64,000 nt of DNA from assembly GCF_020171925.1 (NCBI RefSeq), contig NZ_JAIVAR010000001.1, positions 1,415,659 through 1,479,658 of the forward strand, written 5' to 3'. The translations under genes and the position numbers were made by a program. The notes under the pieces were generated by a model. The model did not search any database and was not told where the DNA came from. It saw only the letters and a program-made list of their open reading frames with translations. The stretch comes from Rossellomorea aquimaris (GTDB lineage: Bacteria; Bacillota; Bacilli; Bacillales; Bacillaceae_B). The stretch's first letter is position 1; each line of letters begins with the position of its first letter. Positions 54,140 through 63,883 of the stretch are shown here, one piece after another.

Positions 54140-54514
54140 TTATTTAAGTGATTTGACCCATTCAGCCATTGCATCGATATTTTCGTCTGCAATCAAACCT
54201 GGAGGCATCGGAGACTTACCGTTTTTGATGATGTTTTTGATCTCATCAACGGACTTGTCCGTACCTTTAAGCGCTGGACCCATTCCGCCTTCATAGTTTG
54301 CACCATGACAAGATAGGCAGTTGTTCTTGTAGGCTTCTTCCGGATCGAACTCTCCACTTGAAGCTTCTTCTCCTTCTCCGCCTGCTTTTTCACCATGTTC
54401 CGCTTCTTTCGCTTTTTCATCAGCATTGTTAAGGCCTTCTAAAGACATGAAGAACACAAGGCCAATCCCCATAGCCATGATCAGGATGAATGGAATAATC
54501 GGATTACGATTCAT
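54140..54514 (-). CDS. cccA: Cytochrome c-550
   Basis: 124 residues: an N-terminal membrane anchor (IIPFILIMAMGIGLVFFM), an acidic Gly/Glu-rich linker, and a class I cytochrome c domain with the haem site CLSCHG and the distal Met ligand in GKSPMPPG. It carries electrons on the outer face of the membrane to cytochrome c oxidase. Confidence 0.96.
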   Translation of the reverse strand: MNRNPIIPFILIMAMGIGLVFFMSLEGLNNADEKAKEAEHGEKAGGEGEEASSGEFDPEEAYKNNCLSCHGANYEGGMGPALKGTDKSVDEIKNIIKNGKSPMPPGLIADENIDAMAEWVKSLK

Positions 54515-54680
54515 GATTTAACCTCCTTTATGTACAACATCCAAAAAAATAGTGCTAGTAAACAACTTATATTTTACTTTAAAAATCGACAAAGGAAAAG
54601 TCCTATAGTTTAACTTTTCCATCTTTCTCACAAATTAGACACATTTGATTGTTTTTTGTACTTTGAAACCGAAAAATTAA

Positions 54681-54724
54681 ACAAAGAGCTTACAGGTGCT
54701 GTTACGCATCCTGAAGCTCTTTTG
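54681..54724 (-). terminator. Terminator of the acyl-CoA dehydrogenase gene
   Basis: Stem AGAGCTTCAGG / CCTGTAAGCTCT followed by TTGTTT. Confidence 0.75.
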
Positions 54725-54732
54725 TCAGAAAG

Positions 54733-55878
54733 TTAATTATTGACTCCGATCAGTCTGGAGATGACCATGCGTTGGACTTCGGATGTTCCTTCGCCGATTT
54801 CCAAGAGCTTGGCATCACGCATATATCTTTCCACGTGATATTCTTTCATGTAGCCGTAACCACCGTGAATCTGGATTGCTTCATCGGCTACTTCCATGCT
54901 GATCTCTGAAGCATACAGCTTACACATGGACGCTTCTTTAGAGAACGGTCGGCCTTGGTCCTTAAGCCACGCTGCTTTGTGTACCATATTCCTGGCAAGC
55001 TCGATCTTCATGGCCATATCAGCCAGCTTGAACTGTGTTACCTGGAACTCTGAAAGCGTCTTTCCGAATTGCTTCCGTTCTTTGGAGTATTGCAGTGCTT
55101 TCTCGAACGCAGCCTGTGCAACCCCCACGGCCATCGCACCGATACCGATACGGCCACCGTCTAGGGTCACAAGGAATTGTTTAAATCCTTCCCCGCGTTT
55201 CCCGAGCAGGTTTTCCTTTGGTACCTCCACATCTTCAAGCACCAATTCCGTTGTATTGGAAGCGTGCAGCCCCATTTTTTCGTAGTTATCAATCACACTG
55301 AATCCTTTTGCATTGGTAGGAGTGATGATTGCACTAATTTCTTTCTTTCCGTGTTCCCTGCCTGTAATGGCGGTCAATGCCAAATGGTCGGCATAGCTTG
55401 CATTGGTGATATAACACTTATTCCCGTTGATCACCCATTTATCGCCTTTGTCTTCCGCAGTCGTTTGAGTGCCCCCTGCATCGGAGCCTGCATTCGGTTC
55501 AGTCAGCCCGAAAGCGCCGAATGATTCCCCTGTACAGATCGGTGTTAGATACTTTTCCTTTTGTTCGTGCGTCCCGAATAAATTGATTGGTGCCCCACCT
55601 AAAGAAATATGTGCGGAGTATGTGATTCCTGTCGATGCACAAGCCCTGCTCAATTCCTCTGTGACGATTGCGAAACTGACAGTGTCAGCCCCAGCCCCGC
55701 CATACTCTTCCGGGAACGGCAGACCCATCATTCCTAAATCTGAGAGCTTTTTAAAGATTTCCTTTGGAAATTCTTTCGTTCGGTCTCTTTCCAATGCACC
55801 TGGCGCAACTTCCTCTTCTGCAAATTCCCTGATGGTCTTTTTAATCATTGCCTGTTCTTGTGTTAAATCGAAATTCAT
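54733..55878 (-). CDS. Short-chain acyl-CoA dehydrogenase
   Basis: 381 residues. FAD-binding segments FGLTEPNAGSD and WVINGNKCYITNA; GYMKEYHVERYMRDA; and the catalytic Glu within IGEGTSEVQRM. It oxidises acyl-CoA (butyryl or branched-chain type) to enoyl-CoA with ETF as acceptor. The frame opens at 55941, but ATG at 55878 (MNFDLTQEQ) has AGGGGGATAAGG upstream and gives the family length. Location between cccA and sigA is not that of B. subtilis as I recall it. Confidence 0.94.
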   Translation of the reverse strand: MNFDLTQEQAMIKKTIREFAEEEVAPGALERDRTKEFPKEIFKKLSDLGMMGLPFPEEYGGAGADTVSFAIVTEELSRACASTGITYSAHISLGGAPINLFGTHEQKEKYLTPICTGESFGAFGLTEPNAGSDAGGTQTTAEDKGDKWVINGNKCYITNASYADHLALTAITGREHGKKEISAIITPTNAKGFSVIDNYEKMGLHASNTTELVLEDVEVPKENLLGKRGEGFKQFLVTLDGGRIGIGAMAVGVAQAAFEKALQYSKERKQFGKTLSEFQVTQFKLADMAMKIELARNMVHKAAWLKDQGRPFSKEASMCKLYASEISMEVADEAIQIHGGYGYMKEYHVERYMRDAKLLEIGEGTSEVQRMVISRLIGVNN

Positions 55879-56046
55879 CCTTATCCCCCTTGTATTGACT
55901 TGATGAAAGAAAGCCTGAATCGGTTCAGACCTTTTTTGCACACTTTCAGAAACGCTATCAAGATTTCTATGAATGCGCTCTCATTCTTATTATAAAAGGG
56001 GTTGGTGAATTTTCTCAACTTTAAAAAACTTTTTAAAATTCAGAAG

Positions 56047-56586
56047 TTATTGCAATATAGAGATTATTAAAAATAGACTTCCAATCACCCCGGATAAAGT
56101 GAAATAGATAAGCTTTGTTTTCAATCCTAGGACAAACCACAAAATGCAATTTAAGAACAGTGCAGTGTAGAGCATGAGTGGAGATCCACCAGACATTTCA
56201 TCCGTGATCCGGATGGATCCCAGGAGTAGGATGAATGCCACCGAGATGAGAATAAAGACTGGAGAAACTTTTTTCTTAGTATAATAAATTCCCATTCCTG
56301 TAAGTAATACGACAAAACCTGTCAAAATCGCTGTTTGCAAAACGACTGACAATTCAGTAAAATAAATGACAAATAATGAAATCGATATAATGGCTGCCAA
56401 GAAGACGATCATCATGGACAATTCATTCATTTTTCGCTGTGAAGCTGAATGCGCAGGTTCTTCCTCACCCTTGGTATACAGCGTTAATAAATAATCACAA
56501 TAATGTTCCGGTAGCATGTTATGCTTTTTCCAAAACTTGATTTCGTCAATGATCACAGCCTGCCTGCTGATTTTTGTATTAGACAT
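56047..56586 (-). CDS. Membrane protein with DUF2157-like N-terminus
   Basis: 179 residues. A soluble N-terminal helix pair (AVIIDEIKFWKKHNMLPEHY ... LLTLYTKG) is followed by about five or six membrane segments. The N-terminus resembles DUF2157 proteins; function is unknown. ATG at 56586 (MSNTKIS) has GGAAAGTGAG upstream. It lies downstream of sigA after a terminator. Confidence 0.75.
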   Translation of the reverse strand: MSNTKISRQAVIIDEIKFWKKHNMLPEHYCDYLLTLYTKGEEEPAHSASQRKMNELSMMIVFLAAIISISLFVIYFTELSVVLQTAILTGFVVLLTGMGIYYTKKKVSPVFILISVAFILLLGSIRITDEMSGGSPLMLYTALFLNCILWFVLGLKTKLIYFTLSGVIGSLFLIISILQ

Positions 56587-56660
56587 AATGCACTCACTTT
56601 CCAATCGTGTTCCTTTACATGTATTCGCCGATAATTGGAGAAAACCCTCTAAATCCCCAT

Positions 56661-56690
56661 AAAAAAACCTCTACCATATCATGATAGAGG
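56661..56690 (-). terminator. Terminator of sigA
   Basis: Stem CCTCTATCATGATATGGTAGAGG followed by seven T on the minus strand. Confidence 0.92.
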
Positions 56691-56699
56691 TGGGTGTTT

Positions 56700-57830
56700 C
56701 TATTCCAAGAAATCCTTTAGTCGTTTACTTCGGCTAGGGTGGCGCAATTTACGAAGTGCTTTCGCTTCGATTTGACGAATGCGTTCACGTGTTACACCGA
56801 AGACTTTTCCTACTTCCTCGAGTGTACGGGTTCTGCCGTCATCAAGTCCGAAACGTAGGCGCAGGACATTCTCTTCACGGTCTGTCAATGTATCAAGAAC
56901 ATCTTCCAATTGTTCTTTCAATAATTCGTAAGCGGCATGCTCTGATGGTGACTGAGCTTCTGCATCTTCAATGAAATCCCCAAGATGTGAGTCATCTTCT
57001 TCACCGATCGGCGTTTCAAGGGATACAGGTTCTTGAGCGATCTTTAAGATTTCCCTTACCTTTTCAGGTGTCAGATCCATTTCTTCAGCAATTTCCTCCG
57101 GTGCTGGTTCACGACCGAGGTCTTGCAACAATTGCCTTTGTACACGGATTAACTTATTGATCGTTTCCACCATATGAACCGGAATACGGATCGTTCTTGC
57201 CTGGTCGGCAATTGCACGCGTTATGGCTTGACGGATCCACCAAGTTGCATACGTACTGAACTTATAGCCTTTACGATAATCAAATTTCTCAACGGCTTTG
57301 ATCAGACCCATATTCCCTTCTTGGATCAGGTCAAGGAAAAGCATTCCCCGTCCTACATATCGTTTAGCGATACTGACGACAAGACGAAGGTTGGCTTCTG
57401 CCAGACGGCGTTTCGCTTCTTCATCGCCATCTTCGATCCTCTTGGCAAGATTGATTTCTTCCTCTGCTGATAAGAGGTCGACCCTTCCGATTTCCTTAAG
57501 ATACATCCTGACAGGGTCATTGATCTTAACTCCGGGTGGGACGCTCAAATCGTTTAAGTTGAATTCTTCTTCCTCTTCTTTTTCCAGCTCAGTGGCACCT
57601 GGGTCGTCATCTTCTTCATTTTCATTGATGATTTCGACACCCTGCTCACCTAGATGTTCATAGAACTCATCCATCTGGTCTGAATCCAATTCAAAACCCG
57701 ATAGTTTATCGGCAATATCCTCATAAGTAAGGACGCCTCTTTTCTTCCCTTGGTTTACAAGAAATTCTTTCACCTGATCAACGGATAATTCTGACGCAAT
57801 TTGTTTGGAACGCGCGGACTTTTCAGCCAT
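56700..57830 (-). CDS. sigA: Housekeeping sigma factor SigA
   Basis: 376 residues. Region 1.1 at the N-terminus, an acidic linker ([20 protein letters not shown]), region 1.2 [16 protein letters not shown], region 2 [20 protein letters not shown] and [10 protein letters not shown], and region 4 [23 protein letters not shown]. It directs RNA polymerase to vegetative promoters. ATG at 57830 (MAEKSARS) follows GGAGGGG; the frame opens 18 bases earlier. Last gene of the yqxD-dnaG-sigA operon. Confidence 0.98.
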   Translation of the reverse strand: MAEKSARSKQIASELSVDQVKEFLVNQGKKRGVLTYEDIADKLSGFELDSDQMDEFYEHLGEQGVEIINENEEDDDPGATELEKEEEEEFNLNDLSVPPGVKINDPVRMYLKEIGRVDLLSAEEEINLAKRIEDGDEEAKRRLAEANLRLVVSIAKRYVGRGMLFLDLIQEGNMGLIKAVEKFDYRKGYKFSTYATWWIRQAITRAIADQARTIRIPVHMVETINKLIRVQRQLLQDLGREPAPEEIAEEMDLTPEKVREILKIAQEPVSLETPIGEEDDSHLGDFIEDAEAQSPSEHAAYELLKEQLEDVLDTLTDREENVLRLRFGLDDGRTRTLEEVGKVFGVTRERIRQIEAKALRKLRHPSRSKRLKDFLE

Positions 57831-57864
57831 GTGTTCCCCTCCTTCCAACTTCCTAGAAAAAACT

Positions 57865-59676
57865 TTATAGAGACTTACGCAGCTGTAAGATTTCCATCGC
57901 TATCTGAGCTTCTTTACGATAATCATTTTGCCTTTGTGCTTCTTTTCTTTCTGTTTCTTTTTCTTTTATTTTCAACATCTTTTGATGTTTTAAAACCGAC
58001 TGGACATAATCCATTAACTCTTGTTCTGTGCATTCATCGCTGATCGACATCATTTCAATCTCACTTACGATCCTTCTGAGCCTTTCATCAGGCAGGTATC
58101 CTATGAAGGAGCTGGCCCCCGGAGGCATTCCCTCCTCGTAATAACCCAATAAATAAGTAATAATGGCTTGATGCTCATCAATATTGAGGTGGCTTCCGCC
58201 CAGCAAGTCCTGAACCTTATAGGCTGTATTCGGATCTTTCAGCATATAGGCAATGAGTCTTCTTTCTGCGGTTTGATAGGCTGGAAGCAGCTTTGTCTGC
58301 ACCACTGGCCGATGTTGTATTGGTGGGGGTACAGGTGCCTTAGGCTTTGTCTTCCCCTTCATCGAACCGCTTAATTCATCAAGCTGTTGAAGTAATGCAT
58401 CCCTTGATACATCAAACTCATCTGCAAGGTACTTGATGTAATAATCCCGTTCGACCGCATTGCTCAACAATGTGATTTCCTTAAGTATGTCTTCTATATA
58501 CCGAAGGCGGTCTCCTTCATCATTTAAGTTTTTATTCTGTTTATAATACCGAAGCTTGAATGCCATGAATGTCAAGCTGGCCCCTATTACATCTTGTTGA
58601 AACTTCTCTTGGCCGTATTTCGAAATGTAGTCATCAGGGTCCATACGTTCCGGTATCATCGCAACACGAATCGATAAATGATGTTGAAGCAGGAGATTTC
58701 CTGCCCTGAATGCAGCCTCGATCCCGGCAGAATCTCCGTCGTAACAAATGACGACGGAATCTGTCAAACGCTTAATCAACGCAATCTGTCCATCTGTCAA
58801 TGAAGTCCCCATGGTCGCAACCCCATTTTCAACGGATGCACCGCTGGCGGAAATGACATCAGCGAAGCCTTCGAAAAGAATGACTTGCTGTTTTCTCCTG
58901 ATCATTGCCCTGGATTCATGATAGTTGTATAAGATGCGGCTTTTATTAAATATCTTTGTTTCAGGGCTGTTCAAATATTTCGGCTCATCCCCGGACTTGA
59001 GGCTTCTTCCCGAAAAGGCAACAACTTTTCCCTTGGGGTCTGTGATGGGAAACATGATCCTGCCTCTGAAGCGGTCGAGAAATGATTGATCCTTTTCCCT
59101 TCTGACCAACAGACCGGCATCTTCCATCAATTCAAGGGAGTAGCCTCGCTTCTGAAGGAACTTGACTGTAAAATCCCAACTCGGGAGCGACCAGCCGATT
59201 TGGAACTTCTTGATGCTTTCGGTTGTAAAGCCCCTTGCAAGCAAGTACTCCAGGGCTTCCTGACCCTCTTTTGTATTTATGAGCAGATGATGGTAAAATT
59301 TACTTAATAGCTCATGGGCCTGTATCATCTGTGTTTCATCTTCTTGAGGAGGCGATTCTGCCTCACCGGAAGGTTTGGAGACCGTAATCTCTTCTCCCAC
59401 CTTGCCTCCAAGCTTTTGGGCAGCTTCGATGAAAGAAAGGCCATCAACATCCATTAAGAATGTAAATGCATTTCCACCGGCACCACATCCAAAGCAGTGA
59501 AAAATCTGTTTGTCAGGCGATACGGAGAAGGATGGAGTGTTTTCTCCATGGAATGGACAAAGCCCGAAGTAATTACGCCCTTGCTTCTTCAGCTGTACAT
59601 AATCACTGACAACATCTACAATATCCGTAGATGACAATATTTTATTTAATGTTTCTTCAGGGATTCTATCAGACAC
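57865..59676 (-). CDS. dnaG: DNA primase
   Basis: 603 residues. CHC2 zinc ribbon [18 protein letters not shown]...HCFGCGAGG (39-64), the Toprim catalytic domain (about 255-340) with [12 protein letters not shown] and [10 protein letters not shown], and a C-terminal helicase-binding domain (about 450-600). It makes RNA primers for replication. It starts 48 bases after yqxD in the macromolecular synthesis operon. Confidence 0.98.
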   Translation of the reverse strand: MSDRIPEETLNKILSSTDIVDVVSDYVQLKKQGRNYFGLCPFHGENTPSFSVSPDKQIFHCFGCGAGGNAFTFLMDVDGLSFIEAAQKLGGKVGEEITVSKPSGEAESPPQEDETQMIQAHELLSKFYHHLLINTKEGQEALEYLLARGFTTESIKKFQIGWSLPSWDFTVKFLQKRGYSLELMEDAGLLVRREKDQSFLDRFRGRIMFPITDPKGKVVAFSGRSLKSGDEPKYLNSPETKIFNKSRILYNYHESRAMIRRKQQVILFEGFADVISASGASVENGVATMGTSLTDGQIALIKRLTDSVVICYDGDSAGIEAAFRAGNLLLQHHLSIRVAMIPERMDPDDYISKYGQEKFQQDVIGASLTFMAFKLRYYKQNKNLNDEGDRLRYIEDILKEITLLSNAVERDYYIKYLADEFDVSRDALLQQLDELSGSMKGKTKPKAPVPPPIQHRPVVQTKLLPAYQTAERRLIAYMLKDPNTAYKVQDLLGGSHLNIDEHQAIITYLLGYYEEGMPPGASSFIGYLPDERLRRIVSEIEMMSISDECTEQELMDYVQSVLKHQKMLKIKEKETERKEAQRQNDYRKEAQIAMEILQLRKSL

Positions 59677-59723
59677 TATCTATCACCTGTTTTTCATTTC
59701 CCTCTTTATGCATTCTGTAAGAA

Positions 59724-60197
59724 TCAATATTTTCCTGCAAGATCCGATAAAATTTTCTCGAATTGTGTTGAAAATTCCTTACGGTCATCATTTGTAAAAG
59801 GCTTTGGCCCTTTTCCATAATTCCCTTTTCTTCTCTCCTTGGCTGCCACGTATCGGTAATCAAGTGCCGTCACGATACTCTCTTCCCTGTAAACCTTTCC
59901 CCTAGGAGAAAGGACATAAACTTTTTTAGGCAATACCAAGCTCGCGAGTCCTATATCCTGTGTAACAAGAACGTCATCGGATCGGACATGGTTCATGATA
60001 TAAAGGTCCGCCGCTTCCTTTTCACTGTCCACGTACACCCATCTCCCCTCATCCGGGGCATTCTTCCGGTGGGCATTGGAAGCTACAAAGACGACCTCAA
60101 AACCATAGGATCCCGATAACCGGATGATTTCCTGTTTTACAGGACAAGCATCTGCGTCTACAAAAACTGTAGATTTTTGTTTGCTATTACTACCTAT
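59724..60197 (-). CDS. yqxD: YqxD (DUF188/YaiI family), apparent ATA start
   Basis: 157 residues if started at ATA 60197. The conserved N-terminus STVFVDADACPVK is encoded in frame, then VVFVASNAHRKN, EAADLYIMNHV and VTQDIGLASLVL; a PIN-like nuclease fold is suspected for the family. In frame, a TGA lies three codons upstream of 60197 and no ATG, GTG or TTG occurs before the GTG at 60038, which would remove the whole conserved motif. GGAGTGAT lies about 9 bases before the ATA. No frameshift is needed. Precedes dnaG, as in B. subtilis. Confidence 0.85.
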   Translation of the reverse strand: MGSNSKQKSTVFVDADACPVKQEIIRLSGSYGFEVVFVASNAHRKNAPDEGRWVYVDSEKEAADLYIMNHVRSDDVLVTQDIGLASLVLPKKVYVLSPRGKVYREESIVTALDYRYVAAKERRKGNYGKGPKPFTNDDRKEFSTQFEKILSDLAGKY

Positions 60198-60359
60198 TCT
60201 ACATCACTCCGCATTATCCTTCTCCCCAGCGTAACTTTTACTTGGAAATCAGGTAGGATCGTGAAAAAATTAAGACGGGACTTGACATATCACAATAATT
60301 AGTTTATTCCTTAAGAGTTTAGTCTAAACCTATTTTAAATATTTTTATCACAATTTTTT
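60198..60359. other. Leader of the yqxD-dnaG-sigA operon
   Basis: About 160 bases between the promoter and yqxD without a recognised gene or riboswitch. Beyond the promoter, to 60511, AT-rich sequence with no credible gene. Confidence 0.4.
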
Positions 60360-60388
60360 ATTATAGTATAATCGGACAGGTTTGACCA
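60360..60388 (-). promoter_or_regulatory. SigA promoter of the yqxD-dnaG-sigA operon
   Basis: On the minus strand TGGTCA, 17 bases, TATAAT. Confidence 0.6.
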
Positions 60389-60511
60389 CTAATTTAACTG
60401 AAGAATTTATTGGATTTTCAGTTTATGCTAAATGACCGCCAGGATCCATCGAAGGAATGCCATTAAGCACCCCGTCATGGTGTGCCGTCCTTTATGTCAT
60501 CAAGACAAAAC

Positions 60512-60556
60512 GAAAGAACGATCCCATCCATTTCCCATTGGCAGGATCGTTCTTCA
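60512..60556 (-). terminator. Terminator of ccpN-ppsR
   Basis: Stem AAGAACGATCC / GGATCGTTCTT with a 20-base loop and short T-rich tail. Confidence 0.7.
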
Positions 60557-61369
60557 TTATGAGTTGTTTGTGCGCTGATAAATGTTGGTTATGATATTTG
60601 CCGTTTCTTCCACTGCCTTGTTGGTCACATCGATCACGTGGCAACCCATCCGCTTCGAGATTTTCTCAAAATAAGTCAACTCTTCCTCAATCCTCTTGAT
60701 GTTGGCATAGCTCGCTTCATCATTGAGTCCAAGTGATTTTAACCTCTCTCTCCTGATGGTATTCAACTTTTGAGGAGAGATTTTCAATCCGAAACATTTC
60801 TTCGGTGAAACGTTGAAAAGTTCTTCAGGAGGGTCGACTTCTGGTACCAGCGGGACGTTCGCGACCTTGAACCGCTTGTGTGCAAGGTATTGGGATAGAG
60901 GGGTCTTACTTGTCCTCGAAACACCAACGAGAACGATGTCCGCCTTGAGAATGCCTCTTGGATCCCTGCCATCATCATATTTCACCGCAAATTCGATCGC
61001 TTCAACTTTCTTGAAGTAATCATCGTCAAGCTTCCGTACCGTACCAGGCTCAAATAACGGATCCTTATTATAGATCGTTTGATAATTATCCATCAAAGGA
61101 CCGATGATATCGAATGCATAAAGTTCTTCTTTATCTGCTTGTTCTTTAATGTACGCCCTCATATCCGGCTTCACGAGCGTATAGACGATCAATCCTTGAT
61201 TCAGTTTCGCAAGGGAAATGACTTCATCGATATTTTCAAAATCCTCGACATATGGAAAGCGTTTAATGACCGTATTTGAACCATTGAATTGACTAATGGC
61301 CGCTTTCGTCACTAATTCAGCGGTCTCTCCCACTGAGTCGGAAACAACATAAATGATCGGTTCTTTCAC
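60557..61369 (-). CDS. yqfL: PpsR (YqfL), PEP synthase/PPDK regulatory protein
   Basis: 270 residues, DUF299. [12 protein letters not shown] at the N-terminus, the P-loop-like [17 protein letters not shown] near residue 150, and [20 protein letters not shown]. The family is a bifunctional ADP-dependent kinase and phosphorylase of pyruvate phosphate dikinase or PEP synthase; in B. subtilis YqfL modulates CcpN. Starts with GTG 16 bases after ccpN, so cotranscribed. Confidence 0.94.
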   Translation of the reverse strand: MKEPIIYVVSDSVGETAELVTKAAISQFNGSNTVIKRFPYVEDFENIDEVISLAKLNQGLIVYTLVKPDMRAYIKEQADKEELYAFDIIGPLMDNYQTIYNKDPLFEPGTVRKLDDDYFKKVEAIEFAVKYDDGRDPRGILKADIVLVGVSRTSKTPLSQYLAHKRFKVANVPLVPEVDPPEELFNVSPKKCFGLKISPQKLNTIRRERLKSLGLNDEASYANIKRIEEELTYFEKISKRMGCHVIDVTNKAVEETANIITNIYQRTNNS

Positions 61370-61385
61370 GATCCTTCACCACCTT

Positions 61386-62012
61386 CTACTCTTCTTCTGC
61401 CAATGCTACAAATGCTTTTGTGATATTTGTCTTCGTAATCCTACCCGTGACCTCCATATCCCCGCTTTCGGTTTTCTTCACTACAGGGACGGAATCGATT
61501 TGCTTATGGATGAGGTCCTTGGCCACACCGATCAGGAGATCATCTTTTTCACATGTCGTGATATTAGGCATCCTAGTCATAATGATATTCACCGGAAGGG
61601 TGCTGAGTTCCTGCTTCCCGATACTTGCCCTCAGCAGGTCTTTCCTGGACAACACGCCTACCAGATATGTATTCTCATCCACTACGAATAACGTACCGAC
61701 ATCCTCGAGGAACATCGTAACGATTGCATCATAAACAGACACATTTTCATTGACCACGACTGGGATGGACTGATAGTCTTTAACATAAATTTTATTCAGG
61801 TTTTCTGTCAAGAGCTGGGTGCCGGTCTTTCCGGTGTAAAAGTATCCGACCCTCGGTCTCGCATCCAAATACCCGGCCATTGTCAGGATGGCAAGGTCAG
61901 GCCTGAGCGTTGCCCTCGTCAGATTCAATTGATCTGCAATCTGTTCTCCCGTAATCGGCCCATTGTCCTTCACGATCTGCAATATGTGTTCTTGCCTTTT
62001 ATTTAGTTCGAT
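61386..62012 (-). CDS. ccpN: CcpN, catabolite repressor of gluconeogenesis (apparent ATC start)
   Basis: 208 residues. N-terminal winged helix (ELNKRQEHILQIVKDNGPIT, LNLTRATLRPDLAILTMAGY) and two CBS domains (about 80-200) with VYDAIVTMFLEDVGTLFVVD and RKDLLRASIG. It represses gapB and pckA on glucose. B. subtilis CcpN, as recalled, starts MSTIELNKRQ; here the frame before IELNKRQ reads TGA GTA ACA, so no standard start is in frame. ATC at 62012 lies 7 bases after AGGTGGTG. The alternative is a one-base insertion in GTGAGTAACAATC after a GTG start. The TTG at 61982 would cut off part of the HTH. Confidence 0.85.
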   Translation of the reverse strand: MELNKRQEHILQIVKDNGPITGEQIADQLNLTRATLRPDLAILTMAGYLDARPRVGYFYTGKTGTQLLTENLNKIYVKDYQSIPVVVNENVSVYDAIVTMFLEDVGTLFVVDENTYLVGVLSRKDLLRASIGKQELSTLPVNIIMTRMPNITTCEKDDLLIGVAKDLIHKQIDSVPVVKKTESGDMEVTGRITKTNITKAFVALAEEE

Positions 62013-62063
62013 TGTTACTCACCACCTAACGAACAAACGATTATGTTATACTTTATAATGAAT

Positions 62064-62091
62064 ATTATATACTATTTACGGAAAATGAAAA
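62064..62091 (-). promoter_or_regulatory. SigA-like promoter of ccpN-ppsR
   Basis: On the minus strand TTTTCA, 16 bases, TATAAT, about 50 bases before the proposed start. Confidence 0.5.
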
Positions 62092-62191
62092 GAGAATATT
62101 ATGAAGTGAACGTGACAACACTATGCATATTATCAAAGAGTATCTTTTTTTAATGAAAACTTCAAATGTTTTATCTTTGCATCAGAGGGTG

Positions 62192-62220
62192 TTGTACTTT
62201 CATCACCATCATGATAAAAT
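62192..62220 (+). promoter_or_regulatory. SigA promoter of the glycyl-tRNA synthetase gene
   Basis: TTGTAC, 17 bases, TAAAAT with TG just before the -10; the start falls at the beginning of the T-box leader. Confidence 0.65.
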
Positions 62221-62226
62221 ATTTTC

Positions 62227-62437
62227 ATCTTACAACCATATAAAGCTGAGACGGATACATAAGTACTTGCAAGCATTAGCGACCGGGGATGGTGAAAGCC
62301 CGGAATGCAGGGAAACGGCAATCCCGAGCTGTTCAAATTCTAAAGTGGGTATACAGGTATACTGTATATCAACTAGGGTGGAACCGCGAGTTACAAGCTC
62401 GTCCCTAGGCATAGCCTAGCGACGAGCTTTTTTATTT
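62227..62437 (+). ncRNA. T-box riboswitch leader (glycine)
   Basis: Stem I region with GACCGGGGATGGTGAAAGCC (about 62281-62300), a candidate GGC specifier at 62317-62319, the conserved T-box AACTAGGGTGGAACCGCG at 62371-62388, and a terminator. Uncharged tRNA-Gly should pair with the T-box and stop the terminator forming, raising expression of the synthetase when glycine is scarce. Confidence 0.9.
62395..62434 (+). terminator. T-box-controlled terminator
   Basis: AAGCTCGTC...GACGAGCTT stem with inner CTAGG/CCTAG pairing and a T-run; competes with the antiterminator containing the T-box sequence. Confidence 0.92.
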
Positions 62438-62485
62438 GGCTCATCATGCACTTTAATTCATGAATGATAAAAAGGAGTGACTTAT

Positions 62486-63859
62486 ATGTCAATGGAACAA
62501 GTAGTGAATTTAGCAAAACACCGCGGATTTGTATTCCCGGGCTCCGAAATCTACGGAGGTTTAGCAAACACATGGGATTACGGTCCACTGGGAGTAGAAC
62601 TTAAGAACAACATCAAAAAAGCTTGGTGGAAAAAATTCGTTCAAGAGTCCCCATACAATGTCGGTCTTGATGCCAGCATCCTGATGAACCCGCAAACATG
62701 GGTGGCATCGGGACACGTAGGAAACTTCAACGATCCGATGATTGATTGTAAGGAATGTAAAACACGTCATCGTGCAGACAAAATCATTGAAAATGCCCTT
62801 GAAGAAAAGGGGATCGAAATGATCGTGGATGGTCTGTCTTTTGACAAAATGGCAGAAATCATCAAAGAGCATGATATTAAATGCCCGGACTGCGGAAGCG
62901 CGAACTTCACGGAAATCCGTCAATTCGATTTAATGTTCAAGACACATCAAGGAGTTACTGAATCTTCTACAAACGAAATCTACTTACGACCGGAAACGGC
63001 TCAGGGAATTTTCGTGAACTTCAAGAATGTTCAGCGCTCCATGCGTAAAAAGATGCCATTCGGTATTGCTCAAGTAGGGAAAAGCTTCAGAAATGAAATC
63101 ACTCCAGGGAACTTTACATTCCGAACCCGTGAGTTTGAGCAAATGGAACTGGAATTCTTCTGTAAACCGGGAGAAGACATGGAGTGGTTCTCTTACTGGC
63201 GTGAATTCTGTAAAAACTGGCTGCTGAACCTGGGAATGAATGAAGAAAATATGCGCCTGCGCGACCATGATAAAGAAGAATTATCTCACTACAGCAATGC
63301 TACAACGGATATCGAATACAAATTCCCGTTTGGCTGGGGAGAGCTTTGGGGCGTTGCGGACAGGACTGATTTTGACCTAAAACGTCATATGGAACATTCT
63401 AACGAAGACTTCCATTACATGGATCCTCAGACGAACGAAAAGTATGTGCCGTATTGCATCGAGCCATCACTTGGCGCCGACCGCGTGACGCTTGCTTTCT
63501 TATGCGACGCATTCGAAGAAGAAGAATTAGAGAACGATTCAAGGACGGTCCTTCGATTCCACCCGGCACTTGCCCCATTCAAAGCGGCAGTCCTCCCGTT
63601 ATCCAAGAAGCTCTCTGATGATGCATTCAAAGTATATGAAGAGTTGTCCAAGGACTTGATGATCGATTTTGACGAAACAGCTTCCATCGGTAAACGTTAC
63701 CGCAGACAAGATGAAATCGGTACACCTTTCTGTATCACTTTCGACTTCGACTCAGTAGAAGACGGTCAGGTTACGGTGCGTGACCGCGATACAATGGACC
63801 AAGTCAGAATGCCGATCAGTGAAGTAAAATCCTTCTTGATGGAGAAGATTCAATTCTAA
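62486..63859 (+). CDS. glyQS: Glycyl-tRNA synthetase, single-chain class II type
   Basis: 457 residues. Motif 1-like [20 protein letters not shown], motif 2 around [20 protein letters not shown], and motif 3 [10 protein letters not shown], followed by a C-terminal anticodon-binding domain (about 350-455). This is the homodimeric alpha-chain type found in Thermus, Bacillus cereus and eukaryotes, rather than the two-subunit GlyQ/GlyS of B. subtilis. ATG at 62486 has AGGAG eight bases before it; a GTG nine bases earlier lies too close. An IS3-family end begins 25 bases after the stop. Confidence 0.96.
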   Translation: MSMEQVVNLAKHRGFVFPGSEIYGGLANTWDYGPLGVELKNNIKKAWWKKFVQESPYNVGLDASILMNPQTWVASGHVGNFNDPMIDCKECKTRHRADKIIENALEEKGIEMIVDGLSFDKMAEIIKEHDIKCPDCGSANFTEIRQFDLMFKTHQGVTESSTNEIYLRPETAQGIFVNFKNVQRSMRKKMPFGIAQVGKSFRNEITPGNFTFRTREFEQMELEFFCKPGEDMEWFSYWREFCKNWLLNLGMNEENMRLRDHDKEELSHYSNATTDIEYKFPFGWGELWGVADRTDFDLKRHMEHSNEDFHYMDPQTNEKYVPYCIEPSLGADRVTLAFLCDAFEEEELENDSRTVLRFHPALAPFKAAVLPLSKKLSDDAFKVYEELSKDLMIDFDETASIGKRYRRQDEIGTPFCITFDFDSVEDGQVTVRDRDTMDQVRMPISEVKSFLMEKIQF

Positions 63860-63883
63860 ACCTGCATAAAACGTCCAAAAGGG

